A DNA stretch of 64,000 nt from Bradyrhizobium barranii subsp. apii (GCF_011516635.5 NZ_CP096255.1:8505501-8569500); one strand, 5' to 3'; counted from the stretch's first letter, positions 1 through 9,010 are shown. Program-made: numbers and translations. The notes: a model not told the origin generated them from the letters alone.

Positions 1-2
1 GC

Positions 3-131
3 GCCGATTTCGTGCTGGTCGGCGATTTCGTCTGGTCCGATCCGCGCGGTCCCAAGGCCGCGCTGATCGAGGTCGACGCTGAGATCAAGAAGGCCCATGC
101 GGCTGCGCTTGCGGGTCAGGAGCACGGCTAG
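3..131 (+). CDS. C-terminal fragment, probably thiamine phosphate synthase family
   Basis: The window opens inside a gene; 42 codons remain before TAG at 129-131. The fragment reads ADFVLVGDFVWSDPRGPKAA and ends in an Ala-rich helix. 'GADFV.VGD.(V/I)W' resembles the last TIM-barrel strand and phosphate-binding turn of ThiE-like proteins, which couple HMP-pyrophosphate to thiazole phosphate in thiamine synthesis. The Sel1 gene starts 8 nt downstream on the same strand, so the two are probably cotranscribed. The identification rests on a short tail and on remembered gene order in Bradyrhizobium, so it is tentative. Confidence 0.5.
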   Translation, partial: ADFVLVGDFVWSDPRGPKAALIEVDAEIKKAHAAALAGQEHG

Positions 132-139
132 CGCCCGAC

Positions 140-1222
140 ATGAAGCTCCCGCGCATCACCATCCTGGCCACGCTGCTGCTGACGGCGCCCGCGGCCGCGC
201 AGCTCCAGATCACGCCGCCGGTGGCCACGCCGAGCGCTGTGCCTGAGAAACAAAAGCCCAAGCCGCCTCCGGCCGCCAAGAAGAAGGAGGCCGCGCCGGC
301 GCCAAAACCTTCGGCCTCGCCCAAGCCGGCCGCCTCGCCCAAGCCGGCGCTGCCCGCAACCGTGATCCCCGCACCGGCAACCGACAATCCCAATGTCGAT
401 CTGGTGTTCGGCGCCTATCAGCGCGGCCAGTACAAGACGGCGTTCGATCTTGCCACCGCCCGCGCAGAAGCGGGCGATCCCAAGGCGATGACCATGCTCG
501 GCGAGCTCTATTCCAACGCCATGGGCATCCGCCGCGACTACGCCAAGGCGCTGGAATGGTACAAGCGCGCCTCCGATGCCGGCGACCGCGAGGCGATGTT
601 CGCGCTCGCCATGCTGCGAATTTCCGGCCGCGGCGGCTCGGTCGACAAGAGCGAGGCGGTGAAGCTGATGGCTTCCGCCGCCAAGCTCGGCGAGCCCAAG
701 GCGGCCTATAACCTCGCGCTGCTTTACCTCGACGGCCAGACCCTGCCGCAGGACGTCAAGCGGTCCGCCGAGCTGCTGCGTCAGGCCGCCGACGCCGGCC
801 TGCCCGAGGCGCAATACGCGCTGGCGACCTTCTACAAGGAAGGCACCGGCGTGCCGAAGGACCCGGAACGCGCGGTGCGGCTGCTCCAGGCGGCTTCACT
901 GGCGGACAATGTCGATGCCGAGGTCGAATATGCCATCGCCATGTTCAACGGCACCGGCACGGTGAAGAACCAGCCGGCCGCCGTCGCGTTGCTCCGCAAG
1001 GCCTCCCGCCAGGGCAGCGCGATCGCGCAGAACCGCCTGGCCTGGGTGCTGATCAACGGCATGGGCACGTCCGTGGACAAGGTCGACGGCTTTAAATGGC
1101 ACCTGGTGGCGAAAACCTCCGGCAAGGGCGATCCGGAGCTCGACAAGCAATTGTCCGACCTGCCGGCCGAGGACCGGGGCAAGGCCGAGGCCGCCGCCAG
1201 AAAATGGCTCGGGACCAAATGA
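140..1222 (+). CDS. Sel1/TPR-like repeat protein, secreted
   Basis: 360 aa. Residues 1-20 are a typical Sec signal peptide with an Ala-rich cleavage region (TAPAAAQ). A Pro/Lys/Ala-rich linker with repeated 'SPKPA' units follows to about residue 80, and the rest is a run of Sel1 repeats (for example 'AMTMLGELYSNAMGIRRDYAKA' type blocks, 'YNLALLYLDG', 'YALATFYKEG'). Sel1 solenoids are protein-protein scaffolds, so a periplasmic adaptor role is likely, but the partner cannot be read from the sequence. The ATG at 140 lies 8 nt after the upstream stop, and the inositol monophosphatase gene follows 84 nt downstream. The linker is low-complexity and gives long spurious reading frames on the opposite strand. 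Confidence 0.88.
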   Translation: MKLPRITILATLLLTAPAAAQLQITPPVATPSAVPEKQKPKPPPAAKKKEAAPAPKPSASPKPAASPKPALPATVIPAPATDNPNVDLVFGAYQRGQYKTAFDLATARAEAGDPKAMTMLGELYSNAMGIRRDYAKALEWYKRASDAGDREAMFALAMLRISGRGGSVDKSEAVKLMASAAKLGEPKAAYNLALLYLDGQTLPQDVKRSAELLRQAADAGLPEAQYALATFYKEGTGVPKDPERAVRLLQAASLADNVDAEVEYAIAMFNGTGTVKNQPAAVALLRKASRQGSAIAQNRLAWVLINGMGTSVDKVDGFKWHLVAKTSGKGDPELDKQLSDLPAEDRGKAEAAARKWLGTK

Positions 1223-1306
1223 CTTGACGCAAAGGCCCTCGCAGGGCACCCCATCCTTCAAACAGGCGCGATTTCGCGCCATTTCCCCCGATCAAGACCA
1301 GAGCAC

Positions 1307-2092
1307 ATGCTGTATTCCGCCACTATCAACGTCATGGTCAAAGCCGCGCGCCGCGCCGGCCGCAGCCTCAAGCGCGATCTCGGCGAGATCGAGCATCTCC
1401 AGGTCTCGCTGAAGGGGCCGGCCAATTTCGTCTCACTGGCCGACAAGCGCGCCGAGGAGATCCTCTATCAGGACCTCGCCAAGGCCCGCCCCGGCTACGG
1501 CTTCATCGGCGAGGAAGGCGGCACCCGCGAAGGCAGCGACAAGAGCCACACCTGGATCGTCGACCCGCTCGACGGCACCACCAACTTCCTGCACGGCATC
1601 CCGCAATTCGCGATCTCGATCGGCCTCGTGCGCGAGGGCACGATCATTGCGGGCGTGATCTACAACCCCGCCAATGACGAGCTCTACATCGCCGAGCGCG
1701 GCAAGGGCGCCTTCCTCAACGACCAGCGACTGCGCGTGGCCGGCCGCCGCCAGCTCAACGAATGCGTGGTGGCCTGCGGCCTGCCCCATATCGGCCGCGG
1801 CGACCACGAGGAATTCCGCCGCGAGATGACCGCGATCCAGGACCGCGTCGCGGGCCTGCGCCGTTTCGGCGCCGCCTCGCTCGACCTGGCCTTCGTCGCC
1901 GCCGGCCGCCTCGACGGCTACTGGGAGCGCAATCTGCAATCCTGGGACATCGCCGCCGGCATGATCATGGTGCGCGAGGCCGGTGGCACGGTGAGCGACA
2001 TCGCAACGCCGGGTGACGCGCTGGTGACCGGGCATGTCGTGTGCGGAAATGAGTTCGTGCACGGGGAGCTGGTGAAGATTTTGCGGAAGTAG
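1307..2092 (+). CDS. suhB: Inositol monophosphatase family protein
   Basis: 261 aa, the usual size for the family. The Mg2+-dependent phosphatase signatures are intact: 'GEEGG' (metal ligand Glu) near residue 67, 'WIVDPLDGTTNF' near residue 84 and 'WDIAAGMIMVREAGG' near residue 213. Family members hydrolyse inositol-1-phosphate and related sugar or nucleotide phosphates in the cytosol; SuhB-type members also act in rRNA antitermination. The exact substrate is not decided by sequence. It follows the Sel1 gene on the same strand and ends just before a palindromic intergenic repeat. Confidence 0.92.
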   Translation: MLYSATINVMVKAARRAGRSLKRDLGEIEHLQVSLKGPANFVSLADKRAEEILYQDLAKARPGYGFIGEEGGTREGSDKSHTWIVDPLDGTTNFLHGIPQFAISIGLVREGTIIAGVIYNPANDELYIAERGKGAFLNDQRLRVAGRRQLNECVVACGLPHIGRGDHEEFRREMTAIQDRVAGLRRFGAASLDLAFVAAGRLDGYWERNLQSWDIAAGMIMVREAGGTVSDIATPGDALVTGHVVCGNEFVHGELVKILRK

Positions 2093-2125
2093 GCTTAGGG
2101 CGCCCCCTACGCTTCACACTCCGCC

Positions 2126-2245
2126 GTCATCACCCGCCTTGTGCGCACTTGCGCACTGGAGCGGGTGATCCAGTATTCCAGAGACGTTTGTTGGATACGG
2201 AAGGGCCGCGGCGTACTGGATGCCCCGCCTGCGCGGGGCATGACA
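2126..2245. repeat. Intergenic palindromic repeat, family A (copy 1)
   Basis: A segment between suhB and the RND gene whose two arms carry inverted matches, GATCCAGTA and TACTGGATG; each arm is itself a hairpin (for example CCCCGC...GCGGGG). The same arrangement, with GATCCAGTATTCCAGAG and CCGCGGCGTACTGGATGCCC, recurs at 48568-48683. It has no convincing coding content. The two flanking genes converge on it, so it may also act as a bidirectional terminator. Confidence 0.7.
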
Positions 2246-2252
2246 GCTCGCC

Positions 2253-5200
2253 TTATGGCTTCACCGGCGCGGGCGGCCCATACGTCTCGCCTTCCTTCGC
2301 TGCCTTCGGCTCCCGGTCGCCCGCGAGCACGCGCTGCACCGAGACGAAGAACACCGGCACCATCAGCAGCGCCAGGATCACCACCGCGATCATGCCGCCC
2401 ATCACGATGCTGCCGAGCGCTTGCTGGCTGGCGCCGCCTGCGCCGTGTGCGATCGCCATCGGCAGCACGCCGCAGATGAAGGCAAGGCCGGTCATCAGGA
2501 TCGGGCGGAAGCGCAGGCGGCATGCTTCGATGGTCGCTTCCACCAGCGGCTTGCCTTCTTTCCGCAGATCCTTGGCGAACTCGATGATCAGGATCGCGTC
2601 CTTTGCCGCGAGGCCGATGATCGTGATCAGGCCGACGGTGAAATAGACGTCGTTGGGCAGGCCGCGCAGCATCGCCGCGGCCACCGCGCCGACGATGCCG
2701 AGCGGCACCGTGAGCAGCACCGCGAGCGGAACGGTCCAGCTCTCGTAGAGCGCGGCAAGACACAGGAACACCACGAACACCGACAGCGCCAGCAGGAACG
2801 GCGCCTGCGAGCCCGACAGTTTTTCCTGGAGCGACTGTCCGGTCCATTCATAGCCGAAGCCGCGCGGCAATTTGCCGGCAAGCCGCTCCATCTCGGCGAT
2901 CGCGTCGCCCGAGGTGAAGCCGGGTTTCGCCTCGCCGGAGATGCGCACTGCGGGATAATAATTGAAGCCCGCGATCTGCGTCGGGCCGCGCGCCCATTCG
3001 ACCGTGGCGAAAGAGGAGAACGGCACGAGCTGGCCACGGCTGTTCTTGACGTTGTAGTTGAGGATGTCCTCGGTCCGCATGCGGTCGCGGGCATCCGCCT
3101 GCACCACGACGCGCTGCATGCGGCCGCGGTTCGGGAAGTCGTTGATGTAGTTCGAGCCGAGATTGGTCGAGATCGTGTTGTTGATGTCCTCGAAGGTGAC
3201 GCCGAAGGCGCCGGCCTTCTCGCGGTCGATCACGAGATTGACCACGCCGGCCTCGGGCAGGCCCTCGATATAGACCTTCTGCAGCACGGAACTGGCATTG
3301 GCCTCCGCGATCAGCTGATCGGCGGCGCGCATCAATGCCGGATAGCCTTTCTGGCCGCGGTCCTGAAGGCGGAACGAGAAGCCCGAGGAGTTGCCGAGAT
3401 TGTCGATCGGCGGCGGCTGGAGCGCGGAGATCTTTGCATCGCGGATCGACGACGACAGATCGCGGTTGATGTCGTTGACGATCGCAGCGGCAGAGTCCTT
3501 CGGCCCGCGCTCCGACCAGTCCTTCAGCGTGATGAAGGCCTGCGCGGTGTTCATGCCCTGACCGGAGAAGCTGAAGCCGGTGAGGAAGGTGACATCCTTC
3601 ACACCCGGCCGCTCGGCGAGATATTTCTCGACCTTCTCGATGACGGCCTCGGTGCGGGGATACGACGAATCCGACGGCGTCTGCACGTCGGTGGTGACGA
3701 AGCCCTGGTCGTCGATCGGCAGGAAGCCGCCGGGCAGGCTGACGAAGGCCCAGGAGAGACCAACCAGCAGCGCGACATAGACCAGCATCAGGCGGCCGGT
3801 CCGCTTCAGCGAGAAGCCGACGGTGCGGGAATAGCCCTCCTTGCCGCCTTCGAGCATGCGGTTGAACCAGCCGAACACGCCCCGCTTCGCATGGCCGTGG
3901 CCGGCCGCGACGGGCTTCAGAATCGTCGCGCACAGCGCCGGCGTCAGCGACAGCGCGAGGAAGGCGGAGAAGCCGATCGCAGCGACCATGGTCACCGAGA
4001 ACTGGCGGTAGATGATGCCGACCGAGCCGGGGAAGAACGCCATCGGCACGAACACCGCCATCAGCACCAGCGTGATGCCGATGATGGCGCCCGATATCTG
4101 CGCCATCGCCTTCCGCGTCGCTTCCTTCGGCGGCAGGCCTTCCTCGGACATGATGCGCTCGACGTTCTCGACCACGACGATGGCGTCGTCGACGAGGATG
4201 CCGACCGCGAGCACCATGCCGAACATCGAGAGCATGTTGATGGAATAGCCGGCGAGCAGCAGCGTGGTACACGCGCCCAGCAACGCCACGGGCACCACGA
4301 TGGTCGGGATGATGGTGTAGCGGATGTTCTGCAGGAACAGGAACATCACCACGAATACCAGCACCACGGCTTCGACCAGCGTCGTCAGCACCTTCTTGAT
4401 CGAGGCCTCGACCACGGGCGTGATGTTGTAGGGGATCTCGTAGGAGATGTTGGCCGGGAAGAAGCGCGACAGCTCCTTCATCTTCTCCTCGACCGCGCTC
4501 GCGGTCGCCAGCGCGTTGCCGGTCGGCGACATCAGCACGGAGAGGCCCGCGGTCGGCTTGCCGTTCAGGCGCGTGTTGAACTGATAGCTGAGGCCGCCGA
4601 CCTCGATGCGTGCGACGTCGCGCAACCGCACGGTCGAACCGTCGGCATTGGCGCGCAGGATGATGGAACCGAATTCGTCCGGGGACGAGAGCTGGCCCTT
4701 GACCAGCACCAGCGAGGAGGTGCGCTGGCTCGAGGTCGACGGCTCGGCGCCGATGCTGCCCGAAGCGACCTGTGCGTTCTGCGCGGCGATCGCCTTGTTG
4801 ACGTCGTCGGCGGTCAGCCCGTAGCCGACCAGCTTTGCCGGATCGACCCAGACGCGCAAGCTGCGTTCGGTCGAATAGAGCGTGGCGCGGCCGACGCCGG
4901 GGATGCGGCGGATCTCGCCGAGCACGTTGCGGATCATGAAGTCGCCGAGGCCGACTTCGTCGAGGCTGCCGTCGGTCGAGTTCAGCGTGATGATCTGCAG
5001 CACGGCGCTCGAGGCTTCCTCGATCAGGATGCCCTGCTGGATCACCGCGCGCGGCAGGCGCGCTTCGACGCGCTTGATGCGGTTCTGCACCTCGACGGAG
5101 GCGGCGCTGGTATCGGTGCCCGGCTGGAAATTGGCGATGATCTCGACCTGGCCGAGCGAGTCGCTGGTCGATTCGAAATTGAGGATGCCGGAGGCGCCGT

Positions 5201-5408
5201 TGAGCTCCTCCTCGATCAGCCGCGTGACGCTGTTGTAGAGGTTTTCGGGCGAGGCGCCGGGATAGCTGGTCGAGATCGAGATCGAGGGCGGCGCGATGAT
5301 CGGATATTGCGCGATCGGCAGCAGCGGGACCGCAATCGCGCCGATCAAGCAGATGAACAGCGCGACCACCCAGGCGAAGATCGGCCTGTCGATGAAGAAA
5401 CTCGCCAT
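2253..5408 (-). CDS. RND multidrug efflux permease, HAE1 (AcrB) family
   Basis: 1051 aa, full length for an inner-membrane resistance-nodulation-division pump. It starts MASFFIDRPIFAWV as AcrB-type proteins do, has 12 predicted TM helices around two large periplasmic loops, and carries the TM4 proton-relay aspartates in 'GILVDDAIVVVENVERI' near residue 405. It would exchange protons for hydrophobic drugs taken up from the periplasm. The membrane-fusion lipoprotein gene lies immediately upstream with only 6 nt between them, so they form one transcript. No outer-membrane channel gene or regulator is adjacent, so a TolC-like partner must be encoded elsewhere. Confidence 0.95.
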   Translation of the reverse strand: MASFFIDRPIFAWVVALFICLIGAIAVPLLPIAQYPIIAPPSISISTSYPGASPENLYNSVTRLIEEELNGASGILNFESTSDSLGQVEIIANFQPGTDTSAASVEVQNRIKRVEARLPRAVIQQGILIEEASSAVLQIITLNSTDGSLDEVGLGDFMIRNVLGEIRRIPGVGRATLYSTERSLRVWVDPAKLVGYGLTADDVNKAIAAQNAQVASGSIGAEPSTSSQRTSSLVLVKGQLSSPDEFGSIILRANADGSTVRLRDVARIEVGGLSYQFNTRLNGKPTAGLSVLMSPTGNALATASAVEEKMKELSRFFPANISYEIPYNITPVVEASIKKVLTTLVEAVVLVFVVMFLFLQNIRYTIIPTIVVPVALLGACTTLLLAGYSINMLSMFGMVLAVGILVDDAIVVVENVERIMSEEGLPPKEATRKAMAQISGAIIGITLVLMAVFVPMAFFPGSVGIIYRQFSVTMVAAIGFSAFLALSLTPALCATILKPVAAGHGHAKRGVFGWFNRMLEGGKEGYSRTVGFSLKRTGRLMLVYVALLVGLSWAFVSLPGGFLPIDDQGFVTTDVQTPSDSSYPRTEAVIEKVEKYLAERPGVKDVTFLTGFSFSGQGMNTAQAFITLKDWSERGPKDSAAAIVNDINRDLSSSIRDAKISALQPPPIDNLGNSSGFSFRLQDRGQKGYPALMRAADQLIAEANASSVLQKVYIEGLPEAGVVNLVIDREKAGAFGVTFEDINNTISTNLGSNYINDFPNRGRMQRVVVQADARDRMRTEDILNYNVKNSRGQLVPFSSFATVEWARGPTQIAGFNYYPAVRISGEAKPGFTSGDAIAEMERLAGKLPRGFGYEWTGQSLQEKLSGSQAPFLLALSVFVVFLCLAALYESWTVPLAVLLTVPLGIVGAVAAAMLRGLPNDVYFTVGLITIIGLAAKDAILIIEFAKDLRKEGKPLVEATIEACRLRFRPILMTGLAFICGVLPMAIAHGAGGASQQALGSIVMGGMIAVVILALLMVPVFFVSVQRVLAGDREPKAAKEGETYGPPAPVKP

Positions 5409-5414
5409 GGCGCG

Positions 5415-6608
5415 TTACCGCGTCAGCTTCTGGGCGTGCCGATTGTCCGCGGTGGCGTCCGCTTCCGACCAGGATTGCGGCTTCACCTTGTCGCCGGCGG
5501 CGAACTTCTGGAAGCCTTCGACCACGACCTTGTCGCCGGCCTTCAGGCCCTCGGTCACGAACCAGAGTCCGTCCTGCACCGACCCCGTGCGCACCGGCTG
5601 CACGGCGATGTGGTTGTCGTCCTTGACGACGAACACCTCGCTGCCGCCGCCGCCATTACGCTGGATCGCCTGCTGCGGCACCGCGATCGCGTCGCTGTCG
5701 AGACCCTGGTCGATCCGGACGCGGACATACATACCCGGCAGCAGCTCGCGCTTGGGATTACGGAATTCGCCGCGCAAGGTCACCTGGCCGGTATGAGCGT
5801 CGACCTTGGCATCCGAGAACAGCAGCTTGCCATCGAGCGAATAAAGGGTGTTGTCGTCGAGCACGAGGCGCACCTTGGCGGCATCGGCCGCGATGCGCTC
5901 GAGGTCGCCGCTCTCGAAGGCGCGGCGGAGCTGGTTGAGCTCGGTCACCGACTGGGTGAAGTCGGCATAGATCGGATCGAGCTGCTGGATGCTGGCGAGG
6001 TTGGTCTCGTTCTGCACCGCGAGCGCACCCTCGCTGACCAGCGCCGCACCGACGACGCCGTCGATCGGCGCGCGCACGGTGGCATAGTCGAGATTGAGTT
6101 TGGCGCGCGCGAGTTCCGCCTTGCGGCCTTCGACCTCGGCATGGGCCTGACGCTCGGCCGCGATCGCCTTCTCGTTCTCGGCTTCCGGGGCAGCGCGATC
6201 CTTGGTGAGGGTGGCGATGCGGTGCGCCTGCTGCCTCGCCTGCATCAGCCCGGCCTCGGCCTTGGCGACGGCGGCCTCGGTGGCCATCACCTCGACCTCG
6301 AACGGACGCGGATCGATGCGATAGAGCGCATCGCCGGCCTTCACCTCGCTGCCCTGGCGGAACAGGCGCTCGACCACGATGCCGGAGATCCGCGGCCGCA
6401 CGTCGGAGACGCGCGTCGGCGCGATGCGGCCCGGCAGCTCGCGCACCACGGCGCGCGGCTGCGGCTTGACGATGACGATGCTGACGTCAGGGTCGGCGGG
6501 CTGGGCAGCGGACACCGCAGAGACGGATTCGTCGCAGCCCGCGAGCAGCGGCGTAAGGGCCGCGAGCATCATTGCAACGCATGCCGATCGCGCGCGAAGT
6601 CCTGACAT
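5415..6608 (-). CDS. RND efflux periplasmic adaptor (membrane fusion) lipoprotein
   Basis: 397 aa when started at ATG 6608. This start places a lipoprotein signal directly at the N terminus (MSGLRARSACVAMM...LLAGC, lipidated Cys at 25); a longer frame to 6695 would bury the signal. The order is a barrel-sandwich (lipoyl-like) half, a long alpha-hairpin ('AAVAKAEAGLMQARQQAHRI' region), the second lipoyl half ('VRAPIDGVVG'), and beta-barrel and membrane-proximal domains. It links the RND pump encoded next in the operon to an outer-membrane channel. The 328-bp region upstream should hold the operon promoter. Confidence 0.93.
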   Translation of the reverse strand: MSGLRARSACVAMMLAALTPLLAGCDESVSAVSAAQPADPDVSIVIVKPQPRAVVRELPGRIAPTRVSDVRPRISGIVVERLFRQGSEVKAGDALYRIDPRPFEVEVMATEAAVAKAEAGLMQARQQAHRIATLTKDRAAPEAENEKAIAAERQAHAEVEGRKAELARAKLNLDYATVRAPIDGVVGAALVSEGALAVQNETNLASIQQLDPIYADFTQSVTELNQLRRAFESGDLERIAADAAKVRLVLDDNTLYSLDGKLLFSDAKVDAHTGQVTLRGEFRNPKRELLPGMYVRVRIDQGLDSDAIAVPQQAIQRNGGGGSEVFVVKDDNHIAVQPVRTGSVQDGLWFVTEGLKAGDKVVVEGFQKFAAGDKVKPQSWSEADATADNRHAQKLTR

Positions 6609-6936
6609 GAAGTTAAGTGCCCCGATGTTGTTGAAACTGAAATCACGCTCCGCGCGAGCCCGTTCTGGGCGATTCCATGCGGCTGATGCCGTCAAGATAG
6701 AAGGTACTTGCTGCGACGCAACGCATTGCGCGGGCGGCTCAATGCCACATGACCTATCATGCTGAGTTCAGGGCGCTTTTCGGGACTCACCGGATTGTGA
6801 GTCGGGTTCCATCACCGCGAGCTGCGACAGAAGATCGCAACGGATCGTTACGAGGGTGTGTACCCATAAAGACGATCAAAGCGTTACTGCGCGTGATCCG
6901 AAGCCGACGTCACCCGCGAGAGCAACGCTCGCTCGA
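6609..6936. other. Non-coding region upstream of the RND operon, with a perfect inverted repeat
   Basis: No convincing gene is seen in these 328 bp. They lie between the RND adaptor start (minus strand) and the end of the hemerythrin gene (minus strand). The notable feature is the perfect inverted repeat GACTCAC-N6-GTGAGTC at 6784-6803, about 180 nt upstream of the adaptor start. It could be an operator or the hairpin of a weak terminator for the hemerythrin transcript; the sequence alone does not decide. Confidence 0.45.
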
Positions 6937-7500
6937 CTAATGTCGGCCGGCTTCAGCCTCCTGCTCTAACTGCAAGATCCGTGCTCGTAGCGTGTCAAAG
7001 GTTTCTTCGGCAGCCTCGCTAAACAGCGGGTCCTCATGATTGATTGAAGCAGAAGCGATCTCGGTCCAATCCTGAGGCTCTAAAGCCTTGAGGGCGGCAG
7101 GAAAGAAATCACGATCTTCCATCATGATGTGACGCCGCTCGCTCTCTATGAAATCGCGAACGACCTTGTCCACATTTTGCCGCAGGATTTCACGATCCGC
7201 GAGGACGTAATCGACCGCTTGAGCGACGCGGCGCAAACGCTCGGTCCCCTTCTGGTGCTCAAGTGTGAGGTTACCGATCTTTGCAGCCGCAGCGGGATCG
7301 CGACGTTTTAGCTTGGCGAAGACCAGCTCCTCAAGAGGATGATGGTACATCTCGGGATAGAGTTCGAAATAGCTGATAACCGCGCGAATAACTTCGTAGT
7401 CAGGGCGGTCCCCGCGATCGAAAATTTCCAGCTCGCGCTCGAGGACGGCGAGCAGTGTCTCGATATTGCGATGTTCTCGGGACAAGCGCTCAATGATCAT
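6937..7500 (-). CDS. Hemerythrin HHE-domain protein
   Basis: 187 aa from ATG 7500, chosen because GGAGG lies 6 nt upstream; an upstream ATG at 7521 lacks this. The four-helix-bundle diiron ligands are visible in order: REHRNIETLL near the N terminus, YPEMYHHPLEE near residue 60, LEHQKGTERL in the middle, and ERRHIMMEDRDFFPAAL. Bacterial hemerythrins bind O2 or NO and serve oxygen sensing, delivery or nitrosative protection in the cytosol. The promoter carries a FixK2-type box at 7561-7574, which suggests induction under low oxygen. It is transcribed alone. Confidence 0.9.
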   Translation of the reverse strand: MIIERLSREHRNIETLLAVLERELEIFDRGDRPDYEVIRAVISYFELYPEMYHHPLEELVFAKLKRRDPAAAAKIGNLTLEHQKGTERLRRVAQAVDYVLADREILRQNVDKVVRDFIESERRHIMMEDRDFFPAALKALEPQDWTEIASASINHEDPLFSEAAEETFDTLRARILQLEQEAEAGRH

Positions 7501-7533
7501 TGCAGCCTCCAATGAAGTCATTGAGAAAAAATT

Positions 7534-7539
7534 ACATTA
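7534..7539 (-). promoter_or_regulatory. Putative -10 element of the hemerythrin promoter
   Basis: Minus-strand TAATGT. If the FixK2-type box acts at -40.5, the start site falls near 7527, which puts this hexamer at about -7 to -12, the expected place. The leader would be about 27 nt and end in the GGAGG site before ATG 7500. Confidence 0.45.
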
Positions 7540-7560
7540 GCGTGAAAACATCTCAGCGCT

Positions 7561-7574
7561 TTGCGCTAGATCAA
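7561..7574 (-). promoter_or_regulatory. FixK2/FNR-type box upstream of the hemerythrin gene
   Basis: TTGCGCTAGATCAA matches the Bradyrhizobium FixK2 consensus TTG(A/C)-N6-(T/G)CAA at every defined position. Its centre is 67 nt upstream of the hemerythrin ATG, and a -10-like hexamer sits where a class II activator would require it. FixK2 activates microaerobic genes downstream of FixLJ. The match is seen directly; regulation is inferred. Confidence 0.6.
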
Positions 7575-7802
7575 ACCCGGGCCGGAAAGGGAAAAGACGT
7601 TATGTCATTGACCAGGGGTCAGTGGGTCACAATGGCTTTCCTGAGGCATTCAGATGTGTTGGCGCCGCGCAGCCTCATCACATTCACCCGCCTTTTGGAC
7701 CCAACCCGGACCTCTGGCGAGGTCCGCTATTGCGCCTATCAGGGGCGCCGCGAACCTCATACCCTTCCCTGATCTTCGGCGCGAAATTGACGTGTACGCG
7801 CC

Positions 7803-8828
7803 CTAACCCGCCTTCATCCGGTAGTGGCTGACACCCCATTCGCTGCCATCGGCGTAGCCGAACAGTCCTGATGTCGCGAGGAAGAACCAGCGCCAGCGTC
7901 GTATCCACAAAGCGGTCTCCTCGCCATAGACTTTGCGCAGGGACGCTTCGATCGTGTCGCGATGCGCATCGAAATTGGCGAGCCAGTCGTTCGCGGTGCG
8001 CTGATAGTGCGTTCCGCTCCAGCACCATTCCTTCTCGATCCTGAAGACGTCGCCGAATTGCCTGACGAGGTGATGGCTCGGCATCAATCCATCCATGAAG
8101 ACATGCTGCGCGATCCAGTCCTCGCGATTGGCGCGGTCGAACAGATGAGAGCCGGAGCGATGGGTGACGATGTGCGTGAAGAAGCGCCCGTCAGGCGCGA
8201 GCCAGGACCGTACGCGCGTCATCAGCTTGCGCCAGTTCATCATCTGCTCGAACATCTCGACCGAGACGATGCGGTCGAACTGCCCATCGGGCGCGAACAC
8301 GTTCATGTCCGCGGCGACCACGCGCAGGTTCAACAGCCCGCGCAGCCGCGCCTGCTCCTCGACATAGGCGCGCTGGGCCTGCGAGCTCGACACCGCCGTC
8401 ACCTTCGCGTGCGGGAACCGCCGCGCCATCCACAGCGACAGCGAGCCCCAGCCGCAGCCGAGCTCGAGGATGGTCTGGCCGTCGGCGAGACCGGCGTGCT
8501 CGACGGTCTGGCGCAGCGCCTCCTCCTCCGCCTCCTGCAACGTGCTCGCATCGGACTTGTAGAAGCAGGACGAGTATTTGCGGTTGGGGCCGAGCACCTC
8601 GGCAAAGAACGCCGCGGGCACCTCGTCATGCCCGGCATTGACGGCATCCGCGTCCCCGGCGATCGGCCGCAGGATCATCCGCCCGGCGAAGGCGGCATCG
8701 TCGGCCGCGCCCAGCGCGGACATGCGCGTCGCCGTGCGCGAGCACAGGCGCTGGATCGCAGCGCGGATCACGACGTCCGGCAGCGGCACGCGTTCGGCAG
8801 TCCCGAAGATCGCGGAAACGACGCTCAT
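7803..8828 (-). CDS. SAM-dependent methyltransferase, cyclopropane-fatty-acyl-phospholipid synthase family
   Basis: 341 aa. The class I methyltransferase fold is clear: YSSCFYKSDASTLQEAE precedes motif I LELGCGWGSLSLW near residue 122, followed by VTAVSSSQAQ, the acidic loop VVAADMN and FDRIVSVEMFEQM. The family resembles CFA synthase (methylene transfer to lipid acyl double bonds), but this branch, common in rhizobia, is shorter and its substrate is not established. The ATG overlaps the stop of a small upstream reading frame (ATGA at 8825-8828), suggesting translational coupling. Between it and the hemerythrin gene (7501-7802) I see only the FixK2 box and promoter. Confidence 0.87.
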   Translation of the reverse strand: MSVVSAIFGTAERVPLPDVVIRAAIQRLCSRTATRMSALGAADDAAFAGRMILRPIAGDADAVNAGHDEVPAAFFAEVLGPNRKYSSCFYKSDASTLQEAEEEALRQTVEHAGLADGQTILELGCGWGSLSLWMARRFPHAKVTAVSSSQAQRAYVEEQARLRGLLNLRVVAADMNVFAPDGQFDRIVSVEMFEQMMNWRKLMTRVRSWLAPDGRFFTHIVTHRSGSHLFDRANREDWIAQHVFMDGLMPSHHLVRQFGDVFRIEKEWCWSGTHYQRTANDWLANFDAHRDTIEASLRKVYGEETALWIRRWRWFFLATSGLFGYADGSEWGVSHYRMKAG

Positions 8829-9010
8829 GCGATCACTCCGTTGATCAGGTCTCGTTGTGGCGGCGGCGGAAGGAACGGGCAGGTTCGGGCGTTGCCACCC
8901 GCCCGGCGGGCTCTGAGGTCCAGGCAGGATCGACGGCGCCGCAGATGCTGCCGCGCCACCCGGGCGAGCGCCATCCAGACCGCGAGCAAGAGCGCGATGA
9001 CGGCCATTCC
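8825..9010 (-). CDS. Possible small one-helix membrane protein coupled to the methyltransferase gene
   Basis: A frame of about 60 codons from an ATG near 9010 to TGA at 8825-8827. It begins MAVIALLLAVWMALARV, one hydrophobic helix, then turns strongly basic (RQHLRRRR) and ends PPPPQRDLINGVIA. Its stop overlaps the methyltransferase start as ATGA, which favours real translation. Against it, the ribosome site is poor and the tail has no recognisable domain. The rest of 9011-9198 shows no gene. Function unknown. Confidence 0.35.
   Translation of the reverse strand, partial: GMAVIALLLAVWMALARVARQHLRRRRSCLDLRARRAGGNARTCPFLPPPPQRDLINGVIA

Noticed and set aside
2421-6605. A 1,394-codon open frame on the plus strand, antisense to the RND pump and adaptor genes
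   Set aside because: It is rich in Arg, His, Asp and Glu with no domain, and mirrors the codon bias of the two well-supported minus-strand genes. High GC content explains the lack of stops.
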